Source: Nitrospiraceae bacterium
GTDB taxonomy: Bacteria > Nitrospirota > Nitrospiria > Nitrospirales > UBA8639
DNA: 64,000 bases
NCBI GenBank assembly: GCA_020632595.1
Contig: JACKFF010000011.1
Coordinates: 1 to 64,000, forward strand
Reading direction: 5' to 3'
Shown here: positions 63,174 to 64,000 of the stretch, in pieces
Numbering within the stretch: the first letter of the stretch is position 1
Layout: the number at the start of each line of letters is the position of its first letter
Translations under genes and position numbers: made by a program
Notes under the pieces: generated by a model
What the model saw: the letters and a program-made list of their open reading frames with translations, nothing else
Told to the model about the DNA's origin: nothing
The model's database searches: none

Positions 63174-64000
63174 GTCGCCGGACCTCCTGTTCGGGAGTAT
63201 TCACTCGTCGATCGCCGGATATGAGTGTGGTGCCGGGTCCGAAGAAAGTCCAGGACAGCCAGTCCCGGCTTACCCGACATTCCAGCAGTCAACCTCAAAC
63301 CCGCAAGCACTCAGGAATACTGATAACCCGGTCAAAAAAAAGAATGGTGTTGGTTCTTAACTACAAAACGCGAACAAAAGAGGCAGGTGTCGGGAGATGA
63401 GCTGAGAGATCTTTACTCATGATGAGGATAACAGGTTTTACGCCTTGACCAAGACACTCCATGGACCCATCCAAACCAGGAAAGCACCGTTACGCAACAA
63501 GCGAGAGCAACCATGGCCAAGACAAAACAGATTTTCCCAAACATGTCGAAGACCCCCAGGATAGCGGTTCTTCATTCCTGCCTCTACTCTCTGTATCGGC
63601 AGGGTTTTTACAGGTCTTTACTCGATGCCTAAAAAAACATACCCTTTCTTTAAAGAAAATAACTCCAAAATTTCTACAAAACAATATGCAGGACTTTCTT
63701 CCCCGAACATTTCATCTTTTTTTATTAAAAAAACAAGGGTTTATAGAAAATTTTCTATTGCGAAATGCCTCCGGCGGCGATTTCAGGTCCGCAACACTCA
63801 TCAGAGTTCATATGTATGGTCCGGCCAAGGCTTTGAGCAGAACCGTATGCCATTGAAACGGACAGGAATGAAAAACTTATAAAGTACAGAGTCCAATTGC
63901 TTGGCCCACCATCGGATCATCTAATGGGATGGGATCAGAGAACCGGCCCCCCCCAATGGAGCCATTTCTCGTAAAGAACCAACCATGATGGCAAAGAGGG
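63174..64000. other. Right-edge region without a supported gene
   Basis: About 830 bases at the window end. AT-rich runs (63630-63760) and short frames on both strands lack ribosome sites and family features. The promoter of the DUF2285-type gene is expected at its left part. A gene beyond the edge may begin after 64000. Confidence 0.45.

Noticed and set aside
63461..63856. A 131-codon rightward frame near the right edge
   Set aside because: It runs through AT-rich low-complexity sequence with no ribosome site and no family resemblance.
63740..63880. Group II intron end (domain V-like GAACCGTATG)
   Set aside because: Only one short segment resembles domain V. The matching complementary arm and a reverse transcriptase are missing.
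1..64000. tRNA genes, CRISPR arrays, prophage or integrase genes
   Set aside because: I looked for T-loop GGTTCGAATCC-type motifs, regularly spaced short repeats, integrase and phage structural motifs, and found none that hold up.

Overview
This 64 kb window comes from a Gram-negative bacterial chromosome. LpxC, a TonB-dependent receptor, OmpA-like and lipobox proteins all point to an outer membrane. The mix of a class GN sortase with its VIT/vWA substrate, a di-heme cytochrome c peroxidase, many response regulators and DUF3365, HDOD, HD-GYP and GGDEF signalling proteins, at roughly 50% GC, suggests a Nitrospira-like member of Nitrospirota. That placement is an inference from protein character; no rRNA gene is present to prove it, and I recognise no tRNA gene, prophage or CRISPR array.

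Layout. 1-2 kb: GC-rich tandem repeats of about 258 bp flanking a BrnT/BrnA toxin-antitoxin pair. 2-6 kb: an OmpA-like protein, a VIT/vWA sortase substrate and its sortase. 6-17 kb: membrane methyltransferase, CorA, a B12-type radical SAM enzyme, TypA, a DapF homologue with both catalytic cysteines replaced by serine, a cytochrome c peroxidase and HrpB. 18-24 kb: secreted proteins (one resembling the core of copper amine oxidases), a zinc-ribbon protein and a heme-motif histidine kinase with its response regulator. 24-30 kb: a three-gene leftward operon of two large paralogous BrxD-like (DUF2791-type) ATPases and an unknown 297-residue protein. 30-43 kb: SDR, glycine-zipper lipoprotein, PyrE, rhodanese, an HD-GYP/receiver pair, TrmI, KtrA, an RpoD/RpoS-type sigma factor and LpxC. 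43-51 kb: peptide transporter, TonB receptor, HDOD and GGDEF proteins, a SpoU methyltransferase and PurE. 51-59 kb: peroxiredoxin, EttA with two small envelope genes, Nudix, MGMT, an XRE regulator, an orphan receiver and a MATE-like exporter. 59-63 kb: a third paralogue of the large ATPase behind a DUF2285-type protein gene.

Most genes are ordinary chromosomal functions in short operons. The strongest candidate for an undescribed system is the family of three ATPases. Each appears to join a degenerate N-terminal ATPase-like half to an intact C-terminal AAA domain resembling BrxD of BREX phage defence, but no BREX methylase, PglZ, BrxC or helicase gene lies nearby. Other notable points are the Ser/Ser DapF homologue, an in-frame eight-codon minicistron just before ktrA, a sigma-54-type promoter before a sigma-70-family gene, and the dedicated sortase locus.
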